Assembly: GCA_900766585.1 (NCBI GenBank)
Contig: CAAFVV010000040.1
Span: 1 to 64,000, forward strand
DNA: 64,000 nt
From: Clostridia bacterium
Lineage (GTDB): Bacteria > Bacillota > Clostridia > Oscillospirales > Acutalibacteraceae
Direction: 5' to 3'
Program-made: the position numbers and the translations under genes
Shown: positions 15,379 to 23,138 of the stretch, in pieces
Position numbering within the stretch: the first letter of the stretch is position 1
How the letters are laid out: the number at the start of each line of letters is the position of its first letter
Notes under the pieces: generated by a model
What the model saw: only the letters and a program-made list of their open reading frames with translations
Databases searched by the model: none
Told to the model about the DNA's origin: nothing

Positions 15379-17076
15379 TTACAGCGCCTCCTTTTCTATC
15401 TCGCCGACCGTGTCGGCGGCAGAGATCTCCGCTTCCCGCCGCAGCCCCTCCAGATCGGGCACCAGCCCGCGCGGAAGCCGCTTTAAATACTGGGAAACCG
15501 AGATAACTCCCTTGTCCAGCAGGCCGTCCAGCGTCGCCGCCGTCTGGCTCTCGCTCCAGACGGTGGACGCGCCGACATCCACCTGCACGCGGATGAGCAG
15601 GTCGGCATAGCGCCTCCCGTCAAACGGCAGGTACCAGGTGCCGTTCTCATCCTGAATCTTCAGCGCCCGCACACCGTACTGCCGGATCCAGTATTCCGCC
15701 CAGACCCGCGCCAGCTCCTCATAAAACGCATAATAGCGGTTTTTCAGCAGCTGCATCGGCAGCGCGGCGGCCTCGCGCACGGCAAGGATGGCGGAGGTGT
15801 TGTTCGGCGCGATATCGCCGAGCGCGGCGTCGTTTGCGCCGCTCTGGGTCAGCGTATCGTCAATCAGCCGCTCCACCGTGCGGTCAAGCCCCGACGAAAA
15901 CGCAGGCGGCTCGATATACCGCACGGCGCGCGCCACATCCTCGCTGCCGCCGTAGACCTTGAGGATCTGCCCGGGGTCGTTGCTGACCGGGCCGGTCACA
16001 ACGTCGCCGTTGACCACCATGATCGGCATGCCCATGTTCATGACCGCCCAGACGCCCGCAGTGAGCATACGGTTCACCGCGATCTGGTTCGGGACCAGAA
16101 ACGTGATCTCGCTGTCGCCGTAGGCGCAGTTAGCGCGCGTCTCCCAGCGGAACACCGTCAGCGGATACAGCCGCACGCCCAGCTCCCATTCGGGGCGCAG
16201 AACCGCGCCGCGGCAGACCGTCACGGCGCGCACCGTGTAGTCGTGTCCCTCCTCGTCCCATTCCTTCCACAGACGGGTCAGCACCGTGACCTTGCCCGTC
16301 TCCTCCGGCTCGTCCGCCGCGCGGTCGCCCGCCATATAGGCACAGTCGCGGTCGGGACGGATCTGCGCGATTTCCTGCGCCGGGCGGTGGTGGCGTTTCG
16401 CCTCCCGCTGCGCCTCGCCGACTGACATCCGCCGTGCCACAAGGATATACGGCTGCTTTTGCACCTCCGGCTCGGTCGGGTCGCCGAAATAGACATTTTC
16501 CACGTCGAGCACCTCGCAGGCAATGTCCCCGAGGATCGGCACCGTCCGAGCGCGGTCGGCATACAGCCCCGTGCGCACCCGGCTGTCCCAGTAGGTGTAG
16601 AGAATGCCCGTGCCGGTCTGATACGCCTTTTTCAGCGCATCCTGCATCAGCATCGGCAGCCGCACCCGCTCCGCCGTGACCTTGAAATAATCCGAAAGCG
16701 CCGACATCACGAGATTGATCTCGGTGTCGCTGTCGCAGACGAGTGCCCTATCGTCCCCGGCGGAAAAGGCGGCGCGGCGCCTGCGCACCTCCTCCTGCAT
16801 CTGCGCCGTGGCGGCAATGCCGTCGGCGCCAAACTGCACCGATACGGGGTTTGCGCCGATCATCGCCATCTTGTAGTCGCCGATCCGCTTGATCAGATTG
16901 TGCCGCACCAGCGGACGGCTGTCGCCGCAGTGCGCGCCGTACCACTGATCGCCCGCATAAAACCGCTCGTTGATGCGGTTCTGCTGATACAGCCCGCGCT
17001 TGCCGATGCCGTTTTTATACGCCGCCCCCTGCTCATACTGGGTGAAGATCTGCCTGATCTGTGTCTCGCTGTCCAT
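15379..17076 (-). CDS. Phage portal protein
   Basis: A 565-residue portal. The N-terminus has QNRINERFYAGDQWYG and LVRHNLIKRIGDYKMAMIGANPVSV, followed by a long wing/stem region and a tail of helices near residues 440-480 (LAVREAAALPMQLLKNRYYAFYEELARVW), the usual arrangement of the P22/SPP1-like portal barrel. It forms the dodecameric ring at one capsid vertex through which the terminase packages DNA. Ribosome site AAGGAGGG. No break in the frame. Confidence 0.88.
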   Translation of the reverse strand: MDSETQIRQIFTQYEQGAAYKNGIGKRGLYQQNRINERFYAGDQWYGAHCGDSRPLVRHNLIKRIGDYKMAMIGANPVSVQFGADGIAATAQMQEEVRRRRAAFSAGDDRALVCDSDTEINLVMSALSDYFKVTAERVRLPMLMQDALKKAYQTGTGILYTYWDSRVRTGLYADRARTVPILGDIACEVLDVENVYFGDPTEPEVQKQPYILVARRMSVGEAQREAKRHHRPAQEIAQIRPDRDCAYMAGDRAADEPEETGKVTVLTRLWKEWDEEGHDYTVRAVTVCRGAVLRPEWELGVRLYPLTVFRWETRANCAYGDSEITFLVPNQIAVNRMLTAGVWAVMNMGMPIMVVNGDVVTGPVSNDPGQILKVYGGSEDVARAVRYIEPPAFSSGLDRTVERLIDDTLTQSGANDAALGDIAPNNTSAILAVREAAALPMQLLKNRYYAFYEELARVWAEYWIRQYGVRALKIQDENGTWYLPFDGRRYADLLIRVQVDVGASTVWSESQTAATLDGLLDKGVISVSQYLKRLPRGLVPDLEGLRREAEISAADTVGEIEKEAL

Positions 17077-17108
17077 ACCCGTTTCCCTCCTTTTTTCGCT
17101 GCCGCCGC

Positions 17109-17345
17109 TTACTGCTGCCCGACCGAGCCGGAAAAGCGGGCGGGACGCATCTCGTCGCCCTCAAAGTTCAGAAAATTCATCTGCTCCGCAAGCGCCTGCT
17201 CAAGCGCCCGCCTCTGCGCCTCGTCCGGCTGCGGCGCAGCCGCCGGCGTTCGCTTTTCCGCCTCCTGCCGTCCCTGCCGCCGCCCGCCGAGCCACAGCAT
17301 CAGCCCCAAAGCCGCACCGAGCAGTCCGCATACCACATCTGCCAT
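17109..17345 (-). CDS. Small phage protein with N-terminal membrane helix
   Basis: A 78-residue protein between terL and the portal. Residues 3-22 form a hydrophobic Gly/Leu-rich helix (CGLLGAALGLMLWLGG), then a positively charged, Gln/Ala-rich region and a short acidic tail with QMNFLNFEGDEM near residue 54. Good ribosome site GGAGGAGG. Not recognised; position suggests a packaging or assembly accessory. Confidence 0.55.
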   Translation of the reverse strand: MADVVCGLLGAALGLMLWLGGRRQGRQEAEKRTPAAAPQPDEAQRRALEQALAEQMNFLNFEGDEMRPARFSGSVGQQ

Positions 17346-17362
17346 ATCTGCCTCCTCCTCTC

Positions 17363-18652
17363 TTATTCCCAGCCGCCCTGCATGTCCGCGGACAAAATCC
17401 CGCGGTGCAGATGCGGCGTCTGTCCGCCGTCACGCTGCATCGGACGCAGCTCCTCCGTCGCATAGCGCAGCGCGTCCATCAGGTGGTTGTCCCGGTCGAC
17501 CGGACGGTTCAGCCCGCCGCCGTCCCGCCCCGTCTCCCAGCAGTAGCTGTTCAGCTCCTGCAGGGTGTGCACGCAGCGGGGATGCACGGTCATGCGGTAG
17601 CTTTGCAGCCGGTCGATCCCCGCCCGCACGCTGTCCGCCCCCTTTGCGGCGGCGGTCAGCCGCCGGATGCCGAGCCGCCGCAGCTCCTCGTTCGACTTCG
17701 GCTCGGCGGCATCCGCCCGGATACGCTCCTTTTCATATCCCTTTCGCCGGATCATCGCCGCAATATCGCCGTTTAGCATCCGCTTTTCGTAATGCTCGTC
17801 AAAAATATACAGCTCCCGCGCGTCGGGGTCGGCTGCCGCCGCAATAAACGCCGTCGGGTCGTTGGCATAGCCGTAGTCCAGCCCGAATACCCGCACAAAC
17901 CGCGCGGGCAGCGCGTCGGGGTCAAATTCCGCCGTCTCAAACCGCTCGAAGATCAGCCCTTCATCCACGCCCCAGTCGCCCAGCCCCGCCACGCGGTAGC
18001 GCGCGGGCTGCTCGACCCGCATCCGCTCGTAAATACGGCGGTCGGTCTCGTCGAGAAACTCGTTGCAGCGGTAGTCGGTCGTAAATGTCGCCACATCCGG
18101 CTGCGGACGGTCAAAAAACCGCGCCTTCAGCCAGTGGTACCGGCTCCACGGGTTAAAGGTCAGCGTCGTCTGTTTGAACAGCCCCGGCGGCAGCTGCCCG
18201 CGCGGCACGGACAGGTCGAGCCGGTCAAACGCCCGCTCGTCCGCGATCTCAAACGCCTCCTCCACCCAGACCCAGCACAGCACGCCGCGCTCCACCGTCG
18301 TGGACGCGAGCTTGTCGGGGTCGTCCATGCCGCGGAATAAAATCCGCTGTCCCGTCGGCAGATAGCGCAGCTCCGGCGGCGACATCGTCGCCCGCCAAAG
18401 CCCCTCGACCCCCAGCTGCCGCGTCGCCCAGCGCAGCTGCGCCATCGTGCTGTCGGCATGGGTCGCGCAGACGTTGCGCACGACGAGCAGATTGGCCTCC
18501 GGATATTTCATCAGGTGATAGATGAACCACAGCGCCGTCGTCGAGGATTTTTTTGACGCCTTGCCGCCCTTTAACACCCGATAGCGGGCGCGGCACCGCC
18601 AGAAATCCCGGTAGCCGCGCCCGACCAGCCGGTCGATCGCGATCTGTCGCAT
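17363..18652 (-). CDS. terL: Terminase large subunit (PBSX-like)
   Basis: A 429-residue packaging ATPase/nuclease. A variant Walker A GGKASKKS is at residues 29-36, the Walker B-like strand GVLCWVWVEEAFE near 130 with the catalytic acidic pair, and the C-terminal RNase-H-fold nuclease shows GLDYGYANDPTAF (first Asp near 262), ADAAEPKSNEELR (second, near 315) and DRDNHLMDALRYA (third, near 395). All three nuclease acids appear present. I start at ATG 18652 because GGAGGAG is just upstream, next to the terS stop; the frame runs 29 codons further inside terS. It cuts and pumps concatemeric DNA into the procapsid. Confidence 0.92.
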   Translation of the reverse strand: MRQIAIDRLVGRGYRDFWRCRARYRVLKGGKASKKSSTTALWFIYHLMKYPEANLLVVRNVCATHADSTMAQLRWATRQLGVEGLWRATMSPPELRYLPTGQRILFRGMDDPDKLASTTVERGVLCWVWVEEAFEIADERAFDRLDLSVPRGQLPPGLFKQTTLTFNPWSRYHWLKARFFDRPQPDVATFTTDYRCNEFLDETDRRIYERMRVEQPARYRVAGLGDWGVDEGLIFERFETAEFDPDALPARFVRVFGLDYGYANDPTAFIAAAADPDARELYIFDEHYEKRMLNGDIAAMIRRKGYEKERIRADAAEPKSNEELRRLGIRRLTAAAKGADSVRAGIDRLQSYRMTVHPRCVHTLQELNSYCWETGRDGGGLNRPVDRDNHLMDALRYATEELRPMQRDGGQTPHLHRGILSADMQGGWE

Positions 18653-18656
18653 CCGC

Positions 18657-19031
18657 TCACTCCTCCAACCGCTCCTCGCCGACAAAACAGACCGGCTCTG
18701 CCGCCGCGCCATCCCCCTTGTCGGTATAGCCGAAATCATTTTTTGCCAGCAGCATCGCCCCGCCGTGGCTGCTCTTGCAGGCGATCAGCTCCTCAATAAG
18801 CGCCGCGTTGCAGTCCAGATACACCTGCCGCAGAAGCGCTGCCGTCTCCCGCTCCGCCCGCGTCCGCCCCGCCGCCGCTGCCAGCTCCCGCAGCCGCTCC
18901 CGCCCGATGCCGAGGCAGGCGGCGACCCGTTCCAGCGTCAGCGGCACCCCTCTGTCCTCCGCCAGACGCCGCGCCTGCGCGATCCCCTCCCGCACAAGGC
19001 GGGGCGTCAGCCGCTTTTCCTCTCTCTCCAT
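18657..19031 (-). CDS. terS: Terminase small subunit
   Basis: A 124-residue charged helical protein. The N-terminal part contains a helix-turn-helix-like region (TLERVAACLGIGRERLRELAAAAG, about residues 31-54), followed by a helical oligomerisation region (LLRQVYLDCNAALIEELIACK) and the tail HGGAMLLAKNDFGYTDK typical of small terminases. It would recognise the pac or cos site and load TerL, encoded directly downstream. Confidence 0.75.
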   Translation of the reverse strand: MEREEKRLTPRLVREGIAQARRLAEDRGVPLTLERVAACLGIGRERLRELAAAAGRTRAERETAALLRQVYLDCNAALIEELIACKSSHGGAMLLAKNDFGYTDKGDGAAAEPVCFVGEERLEE

Positions 19032-19053
19032 AGCCGTCCCCCCCTCTGTCAGG

Positions 19054-19239
19054 CTACCGCACCTCTTCGCCGACCACCAGCGTCAGGCTGTCCCGCCATT
19101 CGCCGGCATACAGCTCGCGGTCGGGATACGCCGCCAAAAGCTCTCGCCACTCCTCGCCGCTGTCTGCCGGCGTCAGCAGATTCACCATCGCCCCCGGCGG
19201 CAGCTTATGCGCCGCCGCGATCAGCTCCTCCGCCGTCAT
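19054..19239 (-). CDS. Small phage hypothetical protein
   Basis: A 61-residue acidic protein beginning MTAEELIAAAHKLPPGAMVNLL and ending SLTLVVGEEVR. The start at 19239 overlaps the upstream gene's stop by 4 bases (ATGA), which supports coupling. No membrane segment and no recognised domain. It is the second gene of the leftward operon. Confidence 0.55.
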   Translation of the reverse strand: MTAEELIAAAHKLPPGAMVNLLTPADSGEEWRELLAAYPDRELYAGEWRDSLTLVVGEEVR

Positions 19240-19565
19240 GACAAAAGCCCGCCTTTGCGGGCGGCACACGCCTGCAGCCGCTGCCAGCGGTTGCGCACAC
19301 TCTTGACACTGCGCCCCGGCAGCCGTGCCGCCAGTGCCGCAAACGTCCGCCCCTCTTCCACGCCGCGCTCCAGAATGCGGTCCTCCTCCGGCACCCAGCG
19401 GCTGTGGCACGCCTGCCCGCGCCGCACGGCGGGCAGCAGACCCATCGACGTGAGCTTGCGCCGCATCACCCGCTGGCTCACCGCATTCAGCCCCGCCAGC
19501 ACCTCCACCATCATCTCCCGATCCTTGGCGAGCCGAAAATCCCGTGCGATCTCAAAATCCGTCAT
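19236..19565 (-). CDS. Myb/SANT-like DNA-binding protein at the head of the phage operon
   Basis: A 109-residue basic protein. The N-terminal half (MTDFEIARDFRLAKDREMMVEVLAGL, then AVSQRVMRRKLTSMGLL) looks like a helix-turn-helix. The C-terminal half has the tryptophan spacing of a SANT/Myb repeat: RWVPEEDRILERGVEEGRTFAALAARL and SVKSVRNRWQRL. I start at ATG 19565, supported by the Met codon context; the frame extends upstream through the control region. First gene of the leftward transcript, so a role in early or late control is likely. Function unknown. Confidence 0.65.
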   Translation of the reverse strand: MTDFEIARDFRLAKDREMMVEVLAGLNAVSQRVMRRKLTSMGLLPAVRRGQACHSRWVPEEDRILERGVEEGRTFAALAARLPGRSVKSVRNRWQRLQACAARKGGLLS

Positions 19566-19605
19566 ATAAAATTTACCTGCCAATGCCCTTCCCCCCACTT
19601 TTGTG

Positions 19606-19634
19606 TTGAGTTTTTTTAACCGGTATGGTATACT
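19606..19634 (+). promoter_or_regulatory. Candidate rightward promoter for the repressor
   Basis: TTGAGT (19606-19611), 17-base spacer, TATACT (19629-19634). It points toward the repressor at 19903 with a leader of about 260 bases. The -10 region lies in a short inverted repeat ATGGTATACTAT. Confidence 0.55.
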
Positions 19635-19830
19635 ATGTTCGATACATCTTGCCGGAGGGCGGGCAGGGTAAAGCCCTCTCCCGTCCCTCCGCCAGACCGC
19701 ACGTTCCCCCCTCCGTTGATCCTGTTCCGAAAAACCGCCGGTACAGGAGGAACCGCTCCGCTCCGGTTGCGGAGCCGCTCCGATACGGCAGGCATGTCCG
19801 ACCGCCTGCCCCGCCGCACCGTCTGACCGT

Positions 19831-19859
19831 AGTATAGCATGGCAATTCGTCCCGTTCAA
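19831..19859 (-). promoter_or_regulatory. Candidate leftward promoter of the phage operon
   Basis: On the minus strand TTGAAC (19859-19854), 17-base spacer, TATACT (19836-19831). It would transcribe the SANT-like gene and the packaging genes. It faces the rightward promoter at 19606-19634; the two transcripts would overlap for about 190 bases. Confidence 0.7.
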
Positions 19860-19870
19860 GTTGTTTTGTT

Positions 19871-19889
19871 AAAAAAGTTAAACTTTTTT
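19871..19889. promoter_or_regulatory. Perfect 19 bp palindrome, candidate repressor operator
   Basis: AAAAAAGTT-A-AACTTTTTT is a perfect inverted repeat with one central base, directly before the repressor ribosome site and 12 bases from the leftward -35 box. A related half-site GTTAAAAAA occurs at 19868-19876 and in inverse form at 19610-19620. Confidence 0.5.
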
Positions 19890-19902
19890 CGAGGTGATTT
19901 CC

Positions 19903-20949
19903 GTGAGCTTCTATACCGTGTTCGAAGAGCTGTGCCGGCTGCGTGGAGATAGCCCCTCCCACGCGGTGGAACAGCTCGGCTTCACCCGCGCCACCGCGAC
20001 GTTCTGGAAAAACGGCGGCTATTTGCCGCGGGCGCAGTCCCTGCCGGCGCTGTCGGCATACTTTGCAGTGCCGGTTGCCTATCTCCTGGACGAAAAGCCG
20101 CCGATCTACCCCTGCCCGGTCTGCGGCGGCAGCGCAAGGTCGCACCCCGCGCGCCACAAGCGCATGCTCGCCTGCGCCGAGCGCTACGGGCTGTGCTGGC
20201 ACGAGAACCTCTGCCGGACGCAGCTTGCGGCGGTGCGGCAGGAGCTGGAGGAGAGCGACAGCCGCCCCGCCCGCTTAGAGGCGGTACGGCGGGCGCTCCG
20301 TGCCCGCTTCAGCCTGAGCCTCAAGGCGCTGCACTACCCCGAGGATCACATTCCGTTCAAGGAGTACGCCGCCCGCCTGCTCGCCGCCCACCCGCCGGTG
20401 GAGTGGCTGTCGGCTGAGGAACTGACGTATTTAAAGGAGGCGTTTCGGCTGCCGCGCAAGCGGTCGGAGGGGCAGTGCGTCATAGAGCCGGACTGGCTCA
20501 GTGACAGCGACCTCACCCCTCCCGTCGCGGTCAGCGACGAGCTGCTCCCCCCGCCGGACAAGGCGCAGATCCCGGTGCTCGGCCGCATCGCCGCCGGGCA
20601 CCCTCTCGCCGCCGTCGAGGAGATCGAGGGCTGGATCCCCGCCGCCTATGACCCCGAGGAGCACTTCGCTCTGCGCATCCGCGGCGACAGCATGATCGGC
20701 GCAGGCATTCCCGACGGCGCCATCGTCATCCTGCACATCCAGTCAAACGCCGCCGACGGGCAAATCGCCGCCTGTCTGGTGGACGGAGAGGACGCCACAC
20801 TAAAGCGCATTCGCCGCGAGGGCGACACCCTGCTGCTCTGCGCCGAAAACCCCGCCTATGCCCCGATCAGGGTGCCGCTCAAGGCGTTTGACATGGGCGA
20901 AGCCCGCATTCTCGGCGTCGCGGTCGAGGTGCGTAACTACTTTATCTGA
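19903..20949 (+). CDS. LexA/CI-like self-cleaving phage repressor (HTH + S24 peptidase)
   Basis: A 348-residue regulator. An N-terminal helix-turn-helix (about residues 1-60; SPSHAVEQLGFTRATATFWKNG) is followed by a Cys/His-rich stretch (CPVC at 71-74, further Cys and His to about 115) and a C-terminal S24 domain (from about 225) with the cleavage site AAG in GRIAAGHPL, the serine in RGDSMIGAG and the lysine in DATLKRI. SOS-type autocleavage is expected. I use GTG 19903, with GAGGTG six bases upstream. Divergent to the phage operon, so it probably holds that operon silent. Confidence 0.88.
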   Translation: MSFYTVFEELCRLRGDSPSHAVEQLGFTRATATFWKNGGYLPRAQSLPALSAYFAVPVAYLLDEKPPIYPCPVCGGSARSHPARHKRMLACAERYGLCWHENLCRTQLAAVRQELEESDSRPARLEAVRRALRARFSLSLKALHYPEDHIPFKEYAARLLAAHPPVEWLSAEELTYLKEAFRLPRKRSEGQCVIEPDWLSDSDLTPPVAVSDELLPPPDKAQIPVLGRIAAGHPLAAVEEIEGWIPAAYDPEEHFALRIRGDSMIGAGIPDGAIVILHIQSNAADGQIAACLVDGEDATLKRIRREGDTLLLCAENPAYAPIRVPLKAFDMGEARILGVAVEVRNYFI

Positions 20950-20977
20950 CCGCCCGCGGAAAAATCTGCGGAAGGGC

Positions 20978-21006
20978 TTGCAAAATTCCGGAATATGGGG
21001 TAAAAT
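20978..21006 (+). promoter_or_regulatory. Promoter of the pgk-tpiA-gpmI operon
   Basis: TTGCAA (20978-20983), 17-base spacer, TAAAAT (21001-21006). A second -10-like TATACT lies at 21063 without a good -35 box. Nothing else is seen between the repressor stop and pgk. Confidence 0.65.
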
Positions 21007-21089
21007 AATTTCTTGGCGAATTGTTTGTTTTTTAACAAAGCATTGATTTGCCATTTTAAAGGTATACTAAAGGAAAGGGTGTCCTGTTC

Positions 21090-22304
21090 ATGAGTTATCT
21101 GAGCAAAAAAACCGTCGAAGATCTGGATGTCGCCGGCCGCCGTGTGCTGGTGCGCTGCGATTTCAACGTGCCGCTGAAAAACGGCGTAATCACGGATGAA
21201 AACCGCATCGTTGCGGCACTGCCGACCATCCGCTACCTGATCGACCACAAGGCGAAGGTGATCCTCTGCTCCCACCTCGGCAAGCCGAAGGGCGAGCCGA
21301 AGCCCGAGTTTTCGCTTGCTCCGGTCGCCGAGCGCCTGGCTGAGCGTCTGGGTCAGCCCGTGACGTTTGCGGCGGACGACAACGTCGTCGGCGATAACGC
21401 CCGCGCCGCCGTGGCGGCCATGAAGGACGGCGACGTCGTGCTGCTGCAGAACACCCGTTTCCGTAAAGAGGAGACCAAAAACGAGGAGAACTTCTCGAAA
21501 GAGCTGGCGTCCCTGTGCGACCTGTTCGTCAACGACGCGTTCGGCGCGGCGCACCGTGCGCACTGCTCCACCGTCGGCGTGGCGTCCTTTGTGAAGGAGT
21601 CCGCCAACGGATACCTGATGGCGAAAGAGGTCAAATTCCTCGGCGAAGCGGTCGAAAACCCCGTCCGCCCGTTCGTCACCATCCTCGGCGGCGCCAAGGT
21701 CGCGGACAAGCTCAAGGTTATCGAAAACCTGCTCAACAAAGCCGACACGCTGATCATCGGCGGCGGCATGGCGTACACCTTCCTCGCCGCGAAGGGCTAC
21801 AGCGTCGGCACCTCCCTGCTCGATGAGGAAAAGATCGACTACTGCAAGGAGATGCTCACCCGCGCCGAGCAGAAGGGCGTAAAGCTCCTGCTGCCGGTGG
21901 ATTGCACGATCGCGAAGGAGTTCCCGGACCCGATCGACGCGCCGATCGACGTCAAGGTCGTTGACGCCGACAAGATCCCCGCCGACTGGATGGGTCTCGA
22001 CATCGGGCCCCGCACCGCCGAGCTGTTTGCGAATGAGGTCAAAAACGCCGGCACCGTCGTGTGGAACGGTCCGATGGGCGTGTTTGAAAACCCGACGCTC
22101 GCGAAGGGCACCATCGCGGTCGCGAAAGCGCTCGCCGAGACCAAGGGCACCACGATCATCGGCGGCGGCGATTCCGCTGCGGCGGTCAATACGCTCGGCT
22201 TCGGCGACAAGATGAGCCACATCTCCACCGGCGGTGGCGCTTCGCTCGAGTTCCTCGAGGGCAAGGAGCTGCCCGGTATCGCCGCAATGACCGATAAAGA
22301 CTGA
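21090..22304 (+). CDS. pgk: Phosphoglycerate kinase
   Basis: A 404-residue cytoplasmic glycolytic enzyme transferring phosphate from 1,3-bisphosphoglycerate to ADP. Signature features: [14 protein letters not shown] near residue 19, the substrate site SHLGKPKG near 62, [11 protein letters not shown] near 115, and the C-terminal nucleotide site with GGGDSAAAV near 360 and [16 protein letters not shown] near 378. Length is typical. Ribosome site AAAGGAAAGGG. First gene of the lower glycolysis operon, 18 bases before tpiA. Confidence 0.97.
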   Translation: MSYLSKKTVEDLDVAGRRVLVRCDFNVPLKNGVITDENRIVAALPTIRYLIDHKAKVILCSHLGKPKGEPKPEFSLAPVAERLAERLGQPVTFAADDNVVGDNARAAVAAMKDGDVVLLQNTRFRKEETKNEENFSKELASLCDLFVNDAFGAAHRAHCSTVGVASFVKESANGYLMAKEVKFLGEAVENPVRPFVTILGGAKVADKLKVIENLLNKADTLIIGGGMAYTFLAAKGYSVGTSLLDEEKIDYCKEMLTRAEQKGVKLLLPVDCTIAKEFPDPIDAPIDVKVVDADKIPADWMGLDIGPRTAELFANEVKNAGTVVWNGPMGVFENPTLAKGTIAVAKALAETKGTTIIGGGDSAAAVNTLGFGDKMSHISTGGGASLEFLEGKELPGIAAMTDKD

Positions 22305-22322
22305 GAAAGAGGGAATACCGTT

Positions 22323-23075
22323 ATGGGTAAGTATGTTATCGCCGGAAACTGGAAAATGAATAAGACCCCCGCCGAGGCGGCGGAGCTGATCGGCGCGATC
22401 AAGCCGCTGGTGGCAGACGCCTCCTGCGACGTCGTCGTCGGCGTGCCATTTGTGGATCTGCCCGCGGCGCTCGAAGCGGTAAAGGGCACAAAGATCGGCG
22501 TGGCGGCGCAGAACTGCCACTGGGAGAAATCCGGCGCTTTCACCGGCGAGATCTCCGCGCCGATGCTGCGTGAGATGGGCGTCGGCTATGTCATTCTCGG
22601 CCACAGCGAGCGCCGCACCTACTTCGGCGATACCGATGTCACGGTGCAGAAGCGCGTCCGCGCCGCGCTGGACAACGGCCTGACCGTGATCCTCTGCGTG
22701 GGCGAATACCTCGAGCAGCGCGAGCAGGGCGTGACCGGCGAGGTCGTCGCCATGCAGACGAAGATCGCGCTCGGCGGCGTGTCGGCAGAGGAGCTGTCCC
22801 GCGTCATCATCGCCTATGAGCCGGTCTGGGCGATCGGCACCGGCCGCACCGCCACGGCGGCACAGGCGAACGAGGTGTGCGCCCACATCCGCGGCGTGCT
22901 CGCCGGTCTCTACGGTGAGGCGGCAGCCAAGGCAGTGACGATCCAGTACGGCGGCTCGATGAACGCGGGCAATGCCGCGGAGCTGCTGGCGCAGCCGGAC
23001 GTCGACGGCGGCCTGATCGGCGGCGCTTCCCTGAAAGCCCCCGATTTCGCGGCTATCGTGGCGGCGGCGAAATAA
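22323..23075 (+). CDS. tpiA: Triosephosphate isomerase
   Basis: A 250-residue TIM-barrel enzyme interconverting dihydroxyacetone phosphate and glyceraldehyde 3-phosphate. Catalytic residues are in place: Lys in GNWKMNK near residue 11-13, His in ILGHSERR near 95, Glu in AYEPVWAIGTGRT near 168, and the phosphate-gripping loop GGSMNAGNAAELL near 214. Ribosome site GAAAGAGGGA. Lies 18 bases after pgk; a strong terminator-like hairpin follows it. Confidence 0.97.
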   Translation: MGKYVIAGNWKMNKTPAEAAELIGAIKPLVADASCDVVVGVPFVDLPAALEAVKGTKIGVAAQNCHWEKSGAFTGEISAPMLREMGVGYVILGHSERRTYFGDTDVTVQKRVRAALDNGLTVILCVGEYLEQREQGVTGEVVAMQTKIALGGVSAEELSRVIIAYEPVWAIGTGRTATAAQANEVCAHIRGVLAGLYGEAAAKAVTIQYGGSMNAGNAAELLAQPDVDGGLIGGASLKAPDFAAIVAAAK

Positions 23076-23087
23076 GACAGCTCTCGA

Positions 23088-23115
23088 CAGGGCGGGCAAT
23101 CGCCCGCCCTGTTTT
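23088..23115 (+). terminator. Hairpin between tpiA and gpmI
   Basis: A perfect 10 bp stem CAGGGCGGGC / GCCCGCCCTG with loop AATC, followed by TTTTC. It would reduce but need not stop transcription into gpmI, 24 bases later. Confidence 0.75.
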
Positions 23116-23138
23116 CACTTCCAAAGGAGGAATTTCCC

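Noticed and set aside
9219..20949. Attachment-site direct repeats at the phage cassette borders
   Set aside because: I compared both borders by eye and found no convincing shared direct repeat or adjacent tRNA.
20937..23099. 720-codon minus-strand frame opposite pgk and tpiA
   Set aside because: Shadow of highly conserved glycolytic genes in a GC-rich genome.
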